Positions 24,921-34,605 of a stretch of DNA of 64,000 bases are shown piece after piece. Origin of the DNA: Paraburkholderia sp. Tr-20389 (lineage in GTDB: Bacteria; Pseudomonadota; Gammaproteobacteria; Burkholderiales; Burkholderiaceae). The stretch spans positions 1-64,000 of the forward strand of contig NZ_JAAGPD010000016.1 in the NCBI RefSeq assembly GCF_017104565.1. Direction: 5' to 3'. Position numbers and translations under genes: made by a program. A model generated the notes under the pieces. The model searched no databases. It was not told the origin of the DNA and was given only the letters and a program-made list of their open reading frames with translations. Every line of letters starts with the position of its first letter. Position 1 is the first letter of the stretch.

Positions 24921-25598
24921 TTAGCGCAATGGCGCCGTGATCTGATAGCCAAACCGGCTAACCGTTTCAATTTGCACGGTGGGTGTGTGATCGGCGAGCT
25001 TTCGTCGCAGTCGCGAGACAACGAGATTGACGCTTGACGGATCGACGTCTTCCTCGTCGGGCCAGGCGTAGCGCATCAGCTGATCGCGGGCGACAGGAGC
25101 GTTCGGCTGGCGTAGCAGGCATTCAAGCAGCATGTATTCACGGCGAGTCACCAGAAATCTTTCGTTTCCGGCTACGAATTCGCGCGTCGAGGCGTCCAGC
25201 GCTAATCGATAGTCGCATTTGAGTGACATAGCGGGTGACGCTCGATACAAGGCGAGCATCCGCTCGTGCAACTCGATATAAGAGATGGGCTGGCAGAAGC
25301 AGGCATCGGCGCCGGCACGTAGTATCTTTGTGCGCTGCTGAGGGCTTGCGGCAGTCGTGATGACAAGGATAGCGGCGCCGCCCCCATGCCGTGTGAAATT
25401 CGGAAGTGCGCTGAGCAGGTCGACGTGAGGTGCGGGTTCGGAGGACATCAGCACGATTGCGTCAAACACTTCCTGTCCCGCAACAAAGGCGGCGTCGCGT
25501 AAGTCATCGACACGCTGGAGGCTGTGCGCGCTTTCCTGGAAAGCCTTCAAGAGCCAGGCCGATTCAGGTTGCGAGGTGGTTACCAACAGAATACGCAT
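24921..25598 (-). CDS. Atypical OmpR-like regulator with non-phosphorylatable receiver
   Basis: This encodes 225 residues. The C-terminal winged helix is intact (LVTRREYMLLECLLRQPNAP; SSVNLVVSRLRRKL). The receiver fold is recognisable but its key residues are gone. The acidic pair is replaced in LLVTTSQPE, the phospho-acceptor position is M51 in AIVLMSSEP, and the conserved Lys is Q103 in ADACFCQPIS. Such pseudo-receivers work without phosphorylation, often through dimerisation or ligand binding. It is the third gene of an operon: regulator 27789, kinase 27023, then this gene 27 bp downstream. It may modulate the same targets; that is inference. Confidence 0.85.
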   Translation of the reverse strand: MRILLVTTSQPESAWLLKAFQESAHSLQRVDDLRDAAFVAGQEVFDAIVLMSSEPAPHVDLLSALPNFTRHGGGAAILVITTAASPQQRTKILRAGADACFCQPISYIELHERMLALYRASPAMSLKCDYRLALDASTREFVAGNERFLVTRREYMLLECLLRQPNAPVARDQLMRYAWPDEEDVDPSSVNLVVSRLRRKLADHTPTVQIETVSRFGYQITAPLR

Positions 25599-25625
25599 GC
25601 TTTCAACGCAGATCGATTTGAAGGG

Positions 25626-27023
25626 TCAGGTTAGTGTCTTTGTCCGGCATTCGATAGTGATCCGTGTGCCCGGACTCGCGTCAGCAATGTGCATCGAAAA
25701 GTCGTGAACATTGATGACGGCAGACACGATGCTCAGGCCGAGACCAGAACCCGCGAGATGGCGAGTACGCTCGCCGCGATAGAAGCGCTGAAGCACCGCA
25801 TCGCGTTCGTCGGCGGGAATGCCAGGGCCGTTGTCGATCACGTCGATCTGCGCGCCAGATGGCATCCTTTTCAGTTCAATCCGTACCTTGCCACCATCCG
25901 GTGTGAACTTGATTGCGTTATCAAGCAGGTTGCTGAGTGCCTCGAAAAGAAGCGCGCGGTCGCCATGGATTGCTTCGACAGGCGATGTCGTCACGGCGAA
26001 GCCAATCTCGCGGCTCTCGGCCAAGGGTTCGAACAGTTCGCCTACCTCCTGTACGAGTGCTTCGAGATTTACTTCGCCAAAGCCGCCCCGGCGTTGAAGC
26101 GTGCCGATCTCGGAGATGCGCAGCATCGCTCGAAAGCGATCCAGTAACGCATCCGTTTCGCGACGTGCGTCATCAATCAGTTGGTAGAGCGCTTCGTCTT
26201 GATGTCGTCCACCGCGCTCAGATATGCGCACCAACAGCGAACGGACATGTGCGAGAGGCGTTCGAAGATCGTGCGCAATTCCATCGCACGCGCCTTTCAC
26301 TTCATTCATCAGGCGCTCAACCTCATCAAGCATATGATTAACGAGGCTTGACAACATGTCGATCTCATCCCGGCCGCCGACCGGTAGTCGCTGACCGAGG
26401 TCGCCTTGGGCGATGCGTTGGGTGATGCGACGTATTGCCTTGATGCGCCGCATCTGGTTGAGGCTGAGTGCCAAAGCGCTCAGAACCCCGGCGGTCAGGC
26501 ACAAGAAGCCTCCGCCAATGAGGGCTCGAAAGATTGTTTCCCGGATGCCGAAGATATGCGTGAGATCCCGCGCGATCAATAGTGTTTCACCGTTGGCGCG
26601 TAGCTCGGCCTTTGCGCGTACAACAGGCGCCTGTTCGTTGCCAGCAATTTTCAATGTACGGTCAAGCGTCTTGCCGTGACGATCGATTGATACTGACGGC
26701 GGCATCTCGATCACGTCACCGGCGATATGCTTGCCGTTGGCGTCGAACAGGCCGTAGTAGTTCGTATGCATCCGCTCATGTTCCAGTCTTCGATGGATTG
26801 CCTGGGGCAGTTCCTCGATGGGCATGGAGTCGAAATAGATCAACTGCCAGTCCATCACGACGTCGGTCGCGCGTTCCATGGTATTGGTAACGGATAGGCC
26901 GATATATCCAAGAAGCAACATCACGCAGACCGAAAAAAGCACGGTATATAGCGTGATCAGGCGGAACGTCGTGGAATGCCAGCGGCGACCCCGGGAAGGG
27001 GCGGGGAGGGTAGAGTCCGTCAA
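25626..27023 (-). CDS. Sensor histidine kinase
   Basis: This encodes 465 residues from a TTG at 27023, 7 nt after the stop of the upstream regulator. The order is transmembrane helix (about 22-45), a periplasmic sensor of about 120 residues, a second membrane helix (about 165-190), HAMP linker, H-box GIAHDLRTPL with H251, N-box LSNLLDNAIKF, and G-boxes DNGPGIP and GSGLGLSIV. The periplasmic domain (YYGLFDANGKHIAGDVIEMP) has a PAS/Cache-like look. It should phosphorylate the regulator at 27031. The signal is unknown. Confidence 0.93.
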   Translation of the reverse strand: MTDSTLPAPSRGRRWHSTTFRLITLYTVLFSVCVMLLLGYIGLSVTNTMERATDVVMDWQLIYFDSMPIEELPQAIHRRLEHERMHTNYYGLFDANGKHIAGDVIEMPPSVSIDRHGKTLDRTLKIAGNEQAPVVRAKAELRANGETLLIARDLTHIFGIRETIFRALIGGGFLCLTAGVLSALALSLNQMRRIKAIRRITQRIAQGDLGQRLPVGGRDEIDMLSSLVNHMLDEVERLMNEVKGACDGIAHDLRTPLAHVRSLLVRISERGGRHQDEALYQLIDDARRETDALLDRFRAMLRISEIGTLQRRGGFGEVNLEALVQEVGELFEPLAESREIGFAVTTSPVEAIHGDRALLFEALSNLLDNAIKFTPDGGKVRIELKRMPSGAQIDVIDNGPGIPADERDAVLQRFYRGERTRHLAGSGLGLSIVSAVINVHDFSMHIADASPGTRITIECRTKTLT

Positions 27024-27030
27024 GATGGGA

Positions 27031-27789
27031 TCAACCTAAAATGTAACCGGACCCGCGTACCGTCTGGATCAGCGGCGTAACTCCGGGCGGATCAATTTTC
27101 TTACGCAGTCGGCCCATGTGCACGTCGATAAGATTGGTGCCTGGATCGAAGTGATAGCCCCATACGGCTTCGAACAACATCGTGCGCGTGATCGTTTGCC
27201 CTGCGTGGCGCATCATGTATTCGAGGACGCGGTATTCGGTGGGGAGCAGGGTGATTTCTTCGCCGTCGCGTTTAACGGTGCGTGTGATCAGATCGAGCTC
27301 GATAGGGCCGACTCGCAACATAACCTCGGACTGAGGCTGCGGTGACGTGCGGCGCCGTAGCAGGACTTCGATTCTGGCTGCCATTTCGTCGGGGTCGAAC
27401 GGCTTGGTGAGGTAGTCGTCGCCACCTGCGCGAAGCCCGCGCACACGTTCGTCTACATCGCCTAACGCGCTCAACATCAGTACGGGTGTCTGTACGCCAA
27501 TGCTGCGCATCGTGGTGAGGATGGTGAGGCCATCAACACCAGGCAGCATCCGGTCTAGTGTGATGACGTCGTAGTCATCGCTGAGTGCTCGGGCCATGCC
27601 CTCGCGGCCATTCGCGACCCAGTCGACCGTAAAACCGCGGCTGGTCAGCTCTCCGACAATTTCGTTTGCGGTGATCTCATCGTCTTCTATGGTGAGAACT
27701 CGCGGTATGGTCCTTGCGTCTGCCACGGCGGCCTCAGTGAGCTTGGGCTGCGAACACGATTGGTGATCGGCGGAAATCCATGATGCCAT
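27031..27789 (-). CDS. OmpR-type response regulator
   Basis: This encodes 252 residues from ATG at 27789. The first 28 residues precede the receiver and may not all be translated; a GTG in AAVADARTIPRV is an alternative start. The receiver has D36/D37, D79 in ITLDRMLPGVDG and K129 in DDYLTKP. The winged helix contains LLPTEYRVLEYMM and LIDVHMGRLRKK, ending GSGYILG. It is the first gene of the operon with the kinase and the pseudo-receiver protein. It is a close relative of the orphan regulator at 14736. Confidence 0.92.
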   Translation of the reverse strand: MASWISADHQSCSQPKLTEAAVADARTIPRVLTIEDDEITANEIVGELTSRGFTVDWVANGREGMARALSDDYDVITLDRMLPGVDGLTILTTMRSIGVQTPVLMLSALGDVDERVRGLRAGGDDYLTKPFDPDEMAARIEVLLRRRTSPQPQSEVMLRVGPIELDLITRTVKRDGEEITLLPTEYRVLEYMMRHAGQTITRTMLFEAVWGYHFDPGTNLIDVHMGRLRKKIDPPGVTPLIQTVRGSGYILG

Positions 27790-28084
27790 TGTCGGGCTTT
27801 CCCTGCGAACGTGGAGGTCGAAGAAAGAGGCGTGAGCGCCTGAGCCGGGGAAGTGCTCGAGGCGCGCTCCTGAAGGCCACCCACATGATATGGGAGCAAC
27901 GTCGACCGTTGAATGAAAGATTATTTAAGTTCTCCAGCCATCGATGATCCCACTTCGAGATGACGGCTGGTATCGCGCTTGACGCGACGCATTCGAATGA
28001 AAGAAGTTTCATGAACCTGCTACCTCTTCGACCTAGTGTACTCCGTAAGCTGTATGCACTGACTCAACCACGGAGAGAATCCAA

Positions 28085-28393
28085 ATGAAGACCTTTATCC
28101 GCATGGCTGCTCTTACACTGCTCGCATCCGCCGCTGTGCCGGCATTCGCATCGTCTCACCTTACGCCGCAGCAATGCGGCGACTACCCGTTTGCGAAATT
28201 GAATCATCCGGTGACCCATACGCAGCTGATGAATGAGCTGAGCGAACTCGAGTCCGTGGGCTACAAGCCGGGAAATAGTGACCCGGAATATCCGAACGAT
28301 CTCGATTCGGCCGAGGCCCGATTACATACGAAGTTTCAGCGGGACTGCGTTAAACCGCGACGTTCGAACAACGTTCAGATGTCGTCGAATTGA
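28085..28393 (+). CDS. Small exported DUF4148 protein
   Basis: This encodes 102 residues with GGAGAGA before ATG 28085. The signal peptide is KTFIRMAALTLLASAAVPAF, cleaved after ASS or AFA. The mature part has the DUF4148 block: VTHTQLMNELSELESVGYKP, then SDPEYPNDLDSAEARLHTK. It diverges from the two-component operon across about 295 bp and is a plausible target of it. Two cysteines in the mature chain could form a disulfide. The function is unknown. Confidence 0.85.
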   Translation: MKTFIRMAALTLLASAAVPAFASSHLTPQQCGDYPFAKLNHPVTHTQLMNELSELESVGYKPGNSDPEYPNDLDSAEARLHTKFQRDCVKPRRSNNVQMSSN

Positions 28394-29004
28394 GTCATTT
28401 TGCAGTCGAACCGCGACGAGCAGTAATAAGACTACTCAGAGCATCAGTCTGTTGTGCGTTGATGCTTCCACTGGCCAGTTTTGCGAAGATCGATCAAAAC
28501 GCCAGCTACCATCACGCCCGTCACAGAGCGTCCCAGTCATCGAACTGCGGCGCTACGACGCGGTAGTCAATCAGTATCCTTTCCCGGTGATCGAGGGCTG
28601 CAGTTCCTTTGTAGTAGCGATCACCGACCCCTCCCTTCATTCGACGTCCACGTTTTCCCTTTGAACGTCCCATTTCGGGCAGTCACGATACGCTCACCCA
28701 TGTGAGACGGGATACATTCAAATATTTCCTGTCGCCGCCGCCTCGGGCCGAGTGTTCGACCGTCGGCAATCGTTTCCGGGGTGATCAGGCGGCCGCGAGA
28801 TTGCTGTCGGGCGAAGCTGGCGAGGATCTGGAGAAGGTAAGGTGGGGTACTTGGGCTCAACGGCAGCCTGACTCAGACCAGAGCCCCGGCAATTTGATGC
28901 CACCGCATCGAAGCGGTGGCATTTAGTGCAGTGACAAGCTAGTTCGTGCCGCGCACGATGAACTTATGGGTTGTTTCTCGGCAGCTGATGATTTGCCACG
29001 AGAT
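28394..29004. other. Stretch without a confirmed gene, 611 bp
   Basis: Two minus-strand open frames, 28621-28860 (79 residues) and an overlapping one of about 39 residues reading GVGDRYYKGTAALDHRERIL then IDYRVVAPQFDDWDAL and ending near 28526, look more protein-like than chance. They might be remnants of an older gene, but I recognise no family. A 10-bp hairpin (ATGCCACCGC / GCGGTGGCAT, 28897-28922) near the end of the MFS gene may act as its terminator, without a U-tract. Confidence 0.4.
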
Positions 29005-30297
29005 TTATGCCGGCACTTGATTGTCGTTGGAAGTCTGAGGACGAATCATCGGCGAGCGGGTCATGGTCAGGACGACGGTCGCTCCTGCGACGAGGAGAAG
29101 CCCAGCGATCCCGAACGCCCAGTCGTAGCTTCCCGTGATCGAGATGACATAACCTGTCGCGATCGGAGCGATCGTGCCGAAGATCTGTCCGCCGACAACG
29201 ACGAACGCCATAGCCTTTGCCACGTCACGCGAGCTGGGCAGCAGGTCATTGAGCAGGGCGAAGTTCAGTGACGTGGTCGACGCGATACCAGCAAGCGTGA
29301 TCGAGAAGATGACCAGCAGCACGCCGAGGTTGGACGTGAAGGGCACTGCGAGGATGGTGGCGCCTGTCAGCATCGCGAGAGCCACGGCGTTGCGGCGGCG
29401 GCCCGTCCCGGCACCACTGCTCTTTACATATCGGTCGCTAAGTCGTCCGGCGAGAATGCACAGAATCACAGACGCAGCGTACGGAACGGCCGAGAACATC
29501 CCCGTGTGCGAGATGCTAAGGTGTCGGGTAGCCTGAAGGTAGCTAGGCAGCCATGTCAGGAAAAGATACTGGGTGTAGACATTGCATCCCTGCGTAATCG
29601 CAAGTCCCCACAGAGTCGGCGTACGCAACAGAGCCAGAAGACCTGTCGGACCCTTGCCCTCGTCGTTCGCCTTTGCGGGCTTTGAATCGCGCTCGGCGAT
29701 GATCTTGTCACGCTCCGCCTCGCTCAACCAACGAGCCTTTTCCGGCGTGTTGAAGAACATGAGCCATGCGGCGAGCCAAACGAAGCCGATCCCACCAGCG
29801 ATCACGAACGAGATGCGCCAGCCAAAGGCAGCGACAAGTGCTCCCAGCAAGATAGAGCAGACGGCTGGGCCAGCGTATGAACCGCTGTTGAACATCGACG
29901 TCACCATGCCACGCTCGCTCGCCGGGATCCACTGGCGGATTACCTTTCCACCGACCGGATTGCTCACCGATTCACCGGCACCCATTACCAGCCGGGCTGC
30001 CATGAGGCTGACGAAGGTGGAAGCTGCACCCGTGAGAGCAGTAGCTGCGGACCAGATGAAGATCCCGACGCCGGCCATACGTTTCGTACCGAAACGATCG
30101 ACCAAAAATCCCATCGGCAGCAGGAACAGCGCATACGTCCAAATGAACGATGAAAACAGGTACCCCATGCCCACGGAGGTCAGCTTGAACTCAGCCGCGA
30201 TCGGTTTCGCTGCGATCGAAAGGGCGATGCGGTCCATGTAGTTGATCATGGACAGACAGAAGAGGAAGAGGGCTATCCAGCCACGGCGATACGACAT
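29005..30297 (-). CDS. MFS transporter, anion:cation symporter type
   Basis: This encodes 430 residues from ATG at 30297, which follows CTGGAGAC; an upstream in-frame start would add a soluble tail. Twelve membrane segments are visible. The ACS-family signature is MINYMDRIALSIAAKPIAAE, GFLVDRFGTKRMAG and GAGESVSNPVGGKVIRQWIP. ACS carriers import hexuronates, glucarate, tartrate, phthalate and similar acids. The 22-bp palindrome at 30350 lies 53 bp upstream of the start, placing it under the GntR-type regulators here. The substrate is unknown but probably an organic acid. Confidence 0.88.
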   Translation of the reverse strand: MSYRRGWIALFLFCLSMINYMDRIALSIAAKPIAAEFKLTSVGMGYLFSSFIWTYALFLLPMGFLVDRFGTKRMAGVGIFIWSAATALTGAASTFVSLMAARLVMGAGESVSNPVGGKVIRQWIPASERGMVTSMFNSGSYAGPAVCSILLGALVAAFGWRISFVIAGGIGFVWLAAWLMFFNTPEKARWLSEAERDKIIAERDSKPAKANDEGKGPTGLLALLRTPTLWGLAITQGCNVYTQYLFLTWLPSYLQATRHLSISHTGMFSAVPYAASVILCILAGRLSDRYVKSSGAGTGRRRNAVALAMLTGATILAVPFTSNLGVLLVIFSITLAGIASTTSLNFALLNDLLPSSRDVAKAMAFVVVGGQIFGTIAPIATGYVISITGSYDWAFGIAGLLLVAGATVVLTMTRSPMIRPQTSNDNQVPA

Positions 30298-30349
30298 GCT
30301 TGTCTCCAGGGGCGCGGGCTGTGCCCGGGCCGGTATCAATGTCTTTTAA

Positions 30350-30371
30350 GCATTTTGTGACAACAAAACGC
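30350..30371. promoter_or_regulatory. GntR-type palindrome A, upstream of the MFS gene
   Basis: The left arm is GCATTTTGTGA and the right arm CAACAAAACGC. The outer positions of both arms match the perfect copy at 53627. It lies between the MFS start and the terminator of the GntR gene. Confidence 0.6.
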
Positions 30372-30383
30372 AGTGCAACTTTT

Positions 30384-30405
30384 AAAAAAAGCGGCCGGAG
30401 GCCGC
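30384..30405 (-). terminator. Intrinsic terminator of the GntR gene
   Basis: The minus strand reads GCGGCC-TCC-GGCCGC followed by seven T, 18 bp after the regulator's stop. This is a textbook hairpin plus U-tract. Confidence 0.88.
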
Positions 30406-30422
30406 GGTGACCGTAAATCGGG

Positions 30423-31424
30423 TTACGAGGATGGTGTGAACACCTCCGTAGCGTGAACCTTGGCGCGTCTCGCACCTTCGATGTGATCTCGAAGAAGCGC
30501 CGCGGCACGAAGAAGATCGTGTTGTGAAATGGCGTCCAGGATCGCAAGGTGCTCGAGCGCTTGCCCTTGGCGTGGCTTGCGAGCGCGGGCCTGTCGATAT
30601 TCAACAAGGCGGCGCAGACGGTCCATCCGTCGCACTGACTGCGCGATGAACCGATTTCCCGACCACTTCGCAATGGTCTCGTGAAAATCGCTGTTGGCCT
30701 CGAAGAGTTCAACCGAATTCATGGTCAGGTAGCCACTACCAGCTATGAACTGCTGTCGACGGCGCAGTTCCTCGAGTTCCACACGGTTCACGCTGAAAGT
30801 AGGCGACATGATGCCCGTCGGTTCGATGGCTGCACGGAAAAGGTAGCTCTCTTCGTACGCTTCAACGGAATCGATCATGGACATGAATTGCCAGCCATGT
30901 CCCACCTGCCGTTCGAGCCAGCCTTCCTCTTGCATCCGCGACAGCACACGACGAAGTTCACTCCGCGAAACGTCGTATTGCCGCATCAGATCAGCTTCGG
31001 TGACGACATCCGATAGCCGGCGCGCGAGTCTGTCGTCCGCAATTTTCAGATAAAGCGGATTGTCAGGTTCGTTGAAAAACTGCTCGGCGATGTCCGTTAC
31101 GTCGCGAGCCGGTTTTGCCATGAAGAAGCCGCGATTGGTGTCGTAATAGACCACTCCAAGCGAGGCGAGATGATGCAATGCCACATTGACCGGCGTGCGG
31201 GACGTCCCGATTTTGTCGGCCAGGACGGATTCGGCAAGCCGGTCACCGATGGCGAGATCTTCGCGGCGAGCCAGAGCAAGGATTTCACGCGCCACCCGGG
31301 TTTGGAGCGGCGACAGGGCAGTAGGGGTATCAGCAGACGATTCCATGGTAGAGGGCGGCAAATGGCCGTTCACGACCGCCGGATGCGGCGGTGCAACTGA
31401 AATGCCGGATGTCAATTTTGCCAT
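30423..31424 (-). CDS. GntR/FCD-type regulator with two winged helices (copy 1)
   Basis: This encodes 333 residues with GGAGG 9 nt before the ATG. After a 35-residue disordered start, a first GntR winged helix covers about residues 40-105 (AESVLADKIGTSRTPVNVAL). A second winged helix covers about 120-180 (VVTEADLMRQYDVSRSELRR, EEGWLERQVGHGWQF). An FCD-like helical sensor follows (SYLFRAAIEPTGIM; FHETIAKWSGNRF). Normal FCD regulators have one winged helix. Two further proteins of this layout lie at 43803 and 57523. The palindrome at 31498 between this gene and the binding-protein gene is the likely operator. Confidence 0.88.
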   Translation of the reverse strand: MAKLTSGISVAPPHPAVVNGHLPPSTMESSADTPTALSPLQTRVAREILALARREDLAIGDRLAESVLADKIGTSRTPVNVALHHLASLGVVYYDTNRGFFMAKPARDVTDIAEQFFNEPDNPLYLKIADDRLARRLSDVVTEADLMRQYDVSRSELRRVLSRMQEEGWLERQVGHGWQFMSMIDSVEAYEESYLFRAAIEPTGIMSPTFSVNRVELEELRRRQQFIAGSGYLTMNSVELFEANSDFHETIAKWSGNRFIAQSVRRMDRLRRLVEYRQARARKPRQGQALEHLAILDAISQHDLLRAAALLRDHIEGARRAKVHATEVFTPSS

Positions 31425-31497
31425 TGCCTCGTTCCTCCGGTAACTGCCAGCTTGCTGCCGATCAGGGAAATTACCGAGTGTGATGCTGTTTGCGGAT

Positions 31498-31519
31498 GCG
31501 TTTTATGATCATAGAATGC
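31498..31519. promoter_or_regulatory. GntR-type palindrome B, divergent promoter region
   Basis: The left arm is GCGTTTTATGA and the right arm TCATAGAATGC; only two positions differ from the perfect copy at 53627. It lies 74 bp upstream of the regulator and 208 bp upstream of the binding-protein gene, so it could control both. Confidence 0.7.
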
Positions 31520-31726
31520 ATGACACAGAAACGCAACCTGTGGATGCTGGTCCTGGCGAAAACCCCGAGATCCGGCGCTCGCCGAAAAATACGCATCGGA
31601 AATGGGGGCGGAAGTTGGATGAAGCCGGTTCTGGGGCATCGCTGGCCGGGAACCTAGGCCTGAGCCCGTGATCGAGAAGCTGTCGTTGTTGCAGAGATGA
31701 GAAATTACACAAAAAGGAGATACCAG

Positions 31727-32731
31727 ATGAAGCTAAAGCTTCGCAGTACTGCCGTTATCGCAGCAGCTATTTTCACCCTCCACAACGCAGATGCATCGGC
31801 TGCGGACAAAATTACCATCATTGTCGGCGGCATCAACAAGCTCATCTATTTGCCACCCAAGCTCGCCGAGAACCTGGGCTATTTCAAGGATGAGGGGCTC
31901 GACGTCGAACTGCAGTCGCAGCAGGCGGGGGTTGACGCCGAGAACGAGTTGCTCGCGGGTGCGGCCCAGGCAGTTGTCGGCTTCTACGATCATTCGATCG
32001 ATCTGCAGTCGAAGGGAAAGAGCGTTCAAAGTATTGTCGTCTTCGGCCTGGTCCCCGGAAGCAAGGAGCTGGTTCGATCGGACGTCGCGGATCGCATCCG
32101 CAATATGGGTGATCTCAAGGGGCAAACGCTCGGCGTGACGGCATTGGGCTCCTCTTCGAGCTATCTCGGCCAGTACATGGCGGGCAAATATGGTTTGAAA
32201 AGTTCCGACTTCTCGATATTGCCCGTCGGTGCCGGAAACAGTTTGATGGCTTCCATCAAGCAGAAACGCGTGGAAGTAGCCTGGACGACTGAGCCGACCA
32301 CTTCGCTGCTTGTGGCAAGCGGCGACGCAAAGGTGCTGGTTGACCTCAGCACTGTCGACGGAACCAAGGCCGCGCTTGGTGGGCTCTATCCGGCATCGAG
32401 TCTGTACGTCGAGAGCGGATGGGCCAGGACACACAAGACTGAAGCGACAAAACTCGCGAGAGCGTTTGTCAGGGCGCTGCAGTTCATCCAGACTCATCCC
32501 GCTGAGGAGATCGCAGCGAAGATGCCTACCGACTATTACGGCGGGAATAAGGCTCTCTATGTGCAGGCTCTGAAAGCCTCGCTTCCGATGTATTCCCCGG
32601 ATGGAAAAATGCCCGATGGAGGGCCGGAGACTGTGCTTAAGGTGATGAGCGCCTTCAATCCCAACATCAAGGGGAAGCACATTAACCTGTCGGAAACTTA
32701 TACGAACTCGTTTGTGACAGAAGCAAAATAG
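31727..32731 (+). CDS. ABC-type substrate-binding protein (NMT1/SsuA-like), no ABC partner nearby
   Basis: This encodes 334 residues from ATG at 31727 preceded by AAGGAGA. The signal peptide is LKLRSTAVIAAAIFTLHNAD, cleaved after ASA. The mature part has the type-2 periplasmic binding fold of the NMT1/THI5-like family: LIYLPPKLAENLGYFKDEGL, LGVTALGSSSSYL and VEVAWTTEPTTSLL. These proteins bind taurine, sulfonates, thiamine precursors, nitrate or aromatic acids. No permease or ATPase gene is adjacent, which is unusual. It may hand its ligand to a distant ABC system or act as a sensor partner. Site B suggests GntR control. Confidence 0.87.
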   Translation: MKLKLRSTAVIAAAIFTLHNADASAADKITIIVGGINKLIYLPPKLAENLGYFKDEGLDVELQSQQAGVDAENELLAGAAQAVVGFYDHSIDLQSKGKSVQSIVVFGLVPGSKELVRSDVADRIRNMGDLKGQTLGVTALGSSSSYLGQYMAGKYGLKSSDFSILPVGAGNSLMASIKQKRVEVAWTTEPTTSLLVASGDAKVLVDLSTVDGTKAALGGLYPASSLYVESGWARTHKTEATKLARAFVRALQFIQTHPAEEIAAKMPTDYYGGNKALYVQALKASLPMYSPDGKMPDGGPETVLKVMSAFNPNIKGKHINLSETYTNSFVTEAK

Positions 32732-33060
32732 GTGGCTTGTGCGACGCGGTGTGTTGTCTGGCAATCCGCGTCGCAACTATCATCTAGATCTTGCCGTCCA
32801 TTCCTTCGCCTCTTTCCGTTGGCTGGGCGGGAGCCGATCCTGATACCTGGCTGGAGAAGGCGGCATGCGCGGCGTCGATATAGCTCCGGGCCGCCTTCGG
32901 TTTTGCCTGTGTCAGGGCCCGAACCCCGTTCCGAGCAGTGGAGCCTACCCGAAAAGGTTGCAGCCGGTCGTGATGCCGTCACTTCGCATCAAGACAGGCT
33001 CGCGACAGTCGCCAGTGACCACCACGTCAACTGCTATAGCCAACGTACCCTTTGGTCTTG
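32732..33060. other. Convergent intergenic region, 329 bp
   Basis: This lies between the binding-protein gene and the chemoreceptor gene, which converge. No strong terminator, repeat or gene was identified. Confidence 0.4.
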
Positions 33061-34605
33061 TCACGCTATACGGAACACGCTCACAACCGATCGGAGTTGG
33101 TCGGCCTGTTCATCGAGCGCCGCCGCTGCGGCAGCCGCTTCTTCGACGAGCGCGGCGTTCTGTTGTGTTACTTCATCCATCTGGCCGACAGCGATGCCCA
33201 CCTGCTCAATCCCGCGGGTTTGCTCGAAAGAGGCGGAAGCAATATCAGACATTATTGCGGTCACGCGCTCGATTGACGATTGTATGCGCCCCATCGTTTG
33301 ACCGGCCTGATCAACGAGTTGAGCTCCGACCTTCACCCGCGAACCAGATGTCTCGATAAGGGTTTTAATCTCCTTTGCGGCTGCTGCTGAGCGTTGGGCG
33401 AGGGAGCGTACTTCGCCGGCGACGACGGCAAAGCCGCGCCCATGATCGCCGGCCCGAGCGGCTTCCACTGCGGCGTTCAACGCAAGGATATTGGTCTGGA
33501 AAGCTACGCCTTCGATCATGGTGATGATTTCAGCCATACGGTCCGAGCTTTCGCTGATCTCCGTCATTGTTCTCACGACGTCGAGGACGATTGCGCTACC
33601 ATCCCCGGCCACACTTCGCGCCTCCTTCGCAAATCCGCTCGCGCGCTCAGCATTTTCGGAGTTCTGCTTAACTGTGGCAGTGAGCTGTTCCATGCTCGCG
33701 GCGGTTTCCTCTAGTGACGCCGCCTGATGTTCGGTGCGCGAGGAAAGGTCCATATTGCCTGCCGTTATCTGGCGCGCTGCATCGGCGATCGCAGTCGTCG
33801 ATGCCTTGATCGTGCCAATCGTGTGGGACAAGTTGCCCTGCATCTTTGCCATCGACGAAATGAGACTTACCTCATCATTTCGGCTGGTCACCAACGGGGA
33901 AGCGAGGTTGCCTTGGGCGATTTGATACGCAGCTTCTCTTGCGTAAGCCGGATCGCCGCCGATTTCTCTGCTCAGGCTGCGGATTATCCACACTGCGAAA
34001 ATAGAAGCGACGGAGCCGGCAAGCAGCACCTCCAACCCTTGCAGTATCAGTGCCTTGAGAAATGCGGCATCAATATCGTCGACATACGCACCGGTGCCGA
34101 TGATCCAGTCCCAATCTCCCACGGTTCGAACCGCCGATATCTTCGCTGAGTCGACCTTCTCGCCAGGCTTTGGAGTGTTGGTATTGACATAGCCATGCCC
34201 CGTTCGCACGGCGTCGAAAATCGCAGCAAAAATGCGGTTGCCCTTGCTGTCCGTCAGGTTGGCCACATTCGTTCCGACCATCTGGGGGCGAACCGGATTG
34301 AGCAACATGACAGGCTCGCGGGTCGCCGCAAAGATATACCCGTCTGTCCCATAGCGGAGACGCCCCAGTTCAGCGAGCGCCGCACGCTGGGCGTCGGCTA
34401 GCGACAATTCACCAGCTCCGACCTTGCGTTTGTACGCGTCGATGACATGGTTTGCAGCGTCGAGCACGGTATCGAGGGTCGCTTTGCGATCTTCGATCAT
34501 CGTACGACGATGCTGAACGACACTAAGGACGCTGATGAAAGCCAACGTCAGCCAGACGACACCGACGAGTGACCATAGTTTGCGGTGAAACGACAAGTGG
34601 ATCAT
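33061..34605 (-). CDS. Methyl-accepting chemotaxis protein with sCache-type sensor
   Basis: This encodes 514 residues from ATG at 34605 after GGGAG. The layout is a membrane helix (about 10-30), a periplasmic single-Cache domain ([40 protein letters not shown]), a second membrane helix (about 185-205), HAMP, and the signalling hairpin with the invariant tip [20 protein letters not shown] and [20 protein letters not shown]. Single-Cache chemoreceptors commonly sense small carboxylates (family knowledge). It diverges from a porin, with operator C between. This suggests taxis toward the substrate of this cluster. No C-terminal tethering pentapeptide is present. Confidence 0.92.
   Translation of the reverse strand: MIHLSFHRKLWSLVGVVWLTLAFISVLSVVQHRRTMIEDRKATLDTVLDAANHVIDAYKRKVGAGELSLADAQRAALAELGRLRYGTDGYIFAATREPVMLLNPVRPQMVGTNVANLTDSKGNRIFAAIFDAVRTGHGYVNTNTPKPGEKVDSAKISAVRTVGDWDWIIGTGAYVDDIDAAFLKALILQGLEVLLAGSVASIFAVWIIRSLSREIGGDPAYAREAAYQIAQGNLASPLVTSRNDEVSLISSMAKMQGNLSHTIGTIKASTTAIADAARQITAGNMDLSSRTEHQAASLEETAASMEQLTATVKQNSENAERASGFAKEARSVAGDGSAIVLDVVRTMTEISESSDRMAEIITMIEGVAFQTNILALNAAVEAARAGDHGRGFAVVAGEVRSLAQRSAAAAKEIKTLIETSGSRVKVGAQLVDQAGQTMGRIQSSIERVTAIMSDIASASFEQTRGIEQVGIAVGQMDEVTQQNAALVEEAAAAAAALDEQADQLRSVVSVFRIA

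Noticed and set aside
28526-28860. Possible minus-strand gene remnant (79 and about 39 residues)
   Set aside because: The peptides look partly protein-like, but I recognised no family and the two frames do not join cleanly. Kept only as a note in the intergenic entry.
31733-32776. A 347-codon minus-strand open frame
   Set aside because: It is antisense to the substrate-binding protein gene, which has a proper signal peptide and ribosome-binding site.
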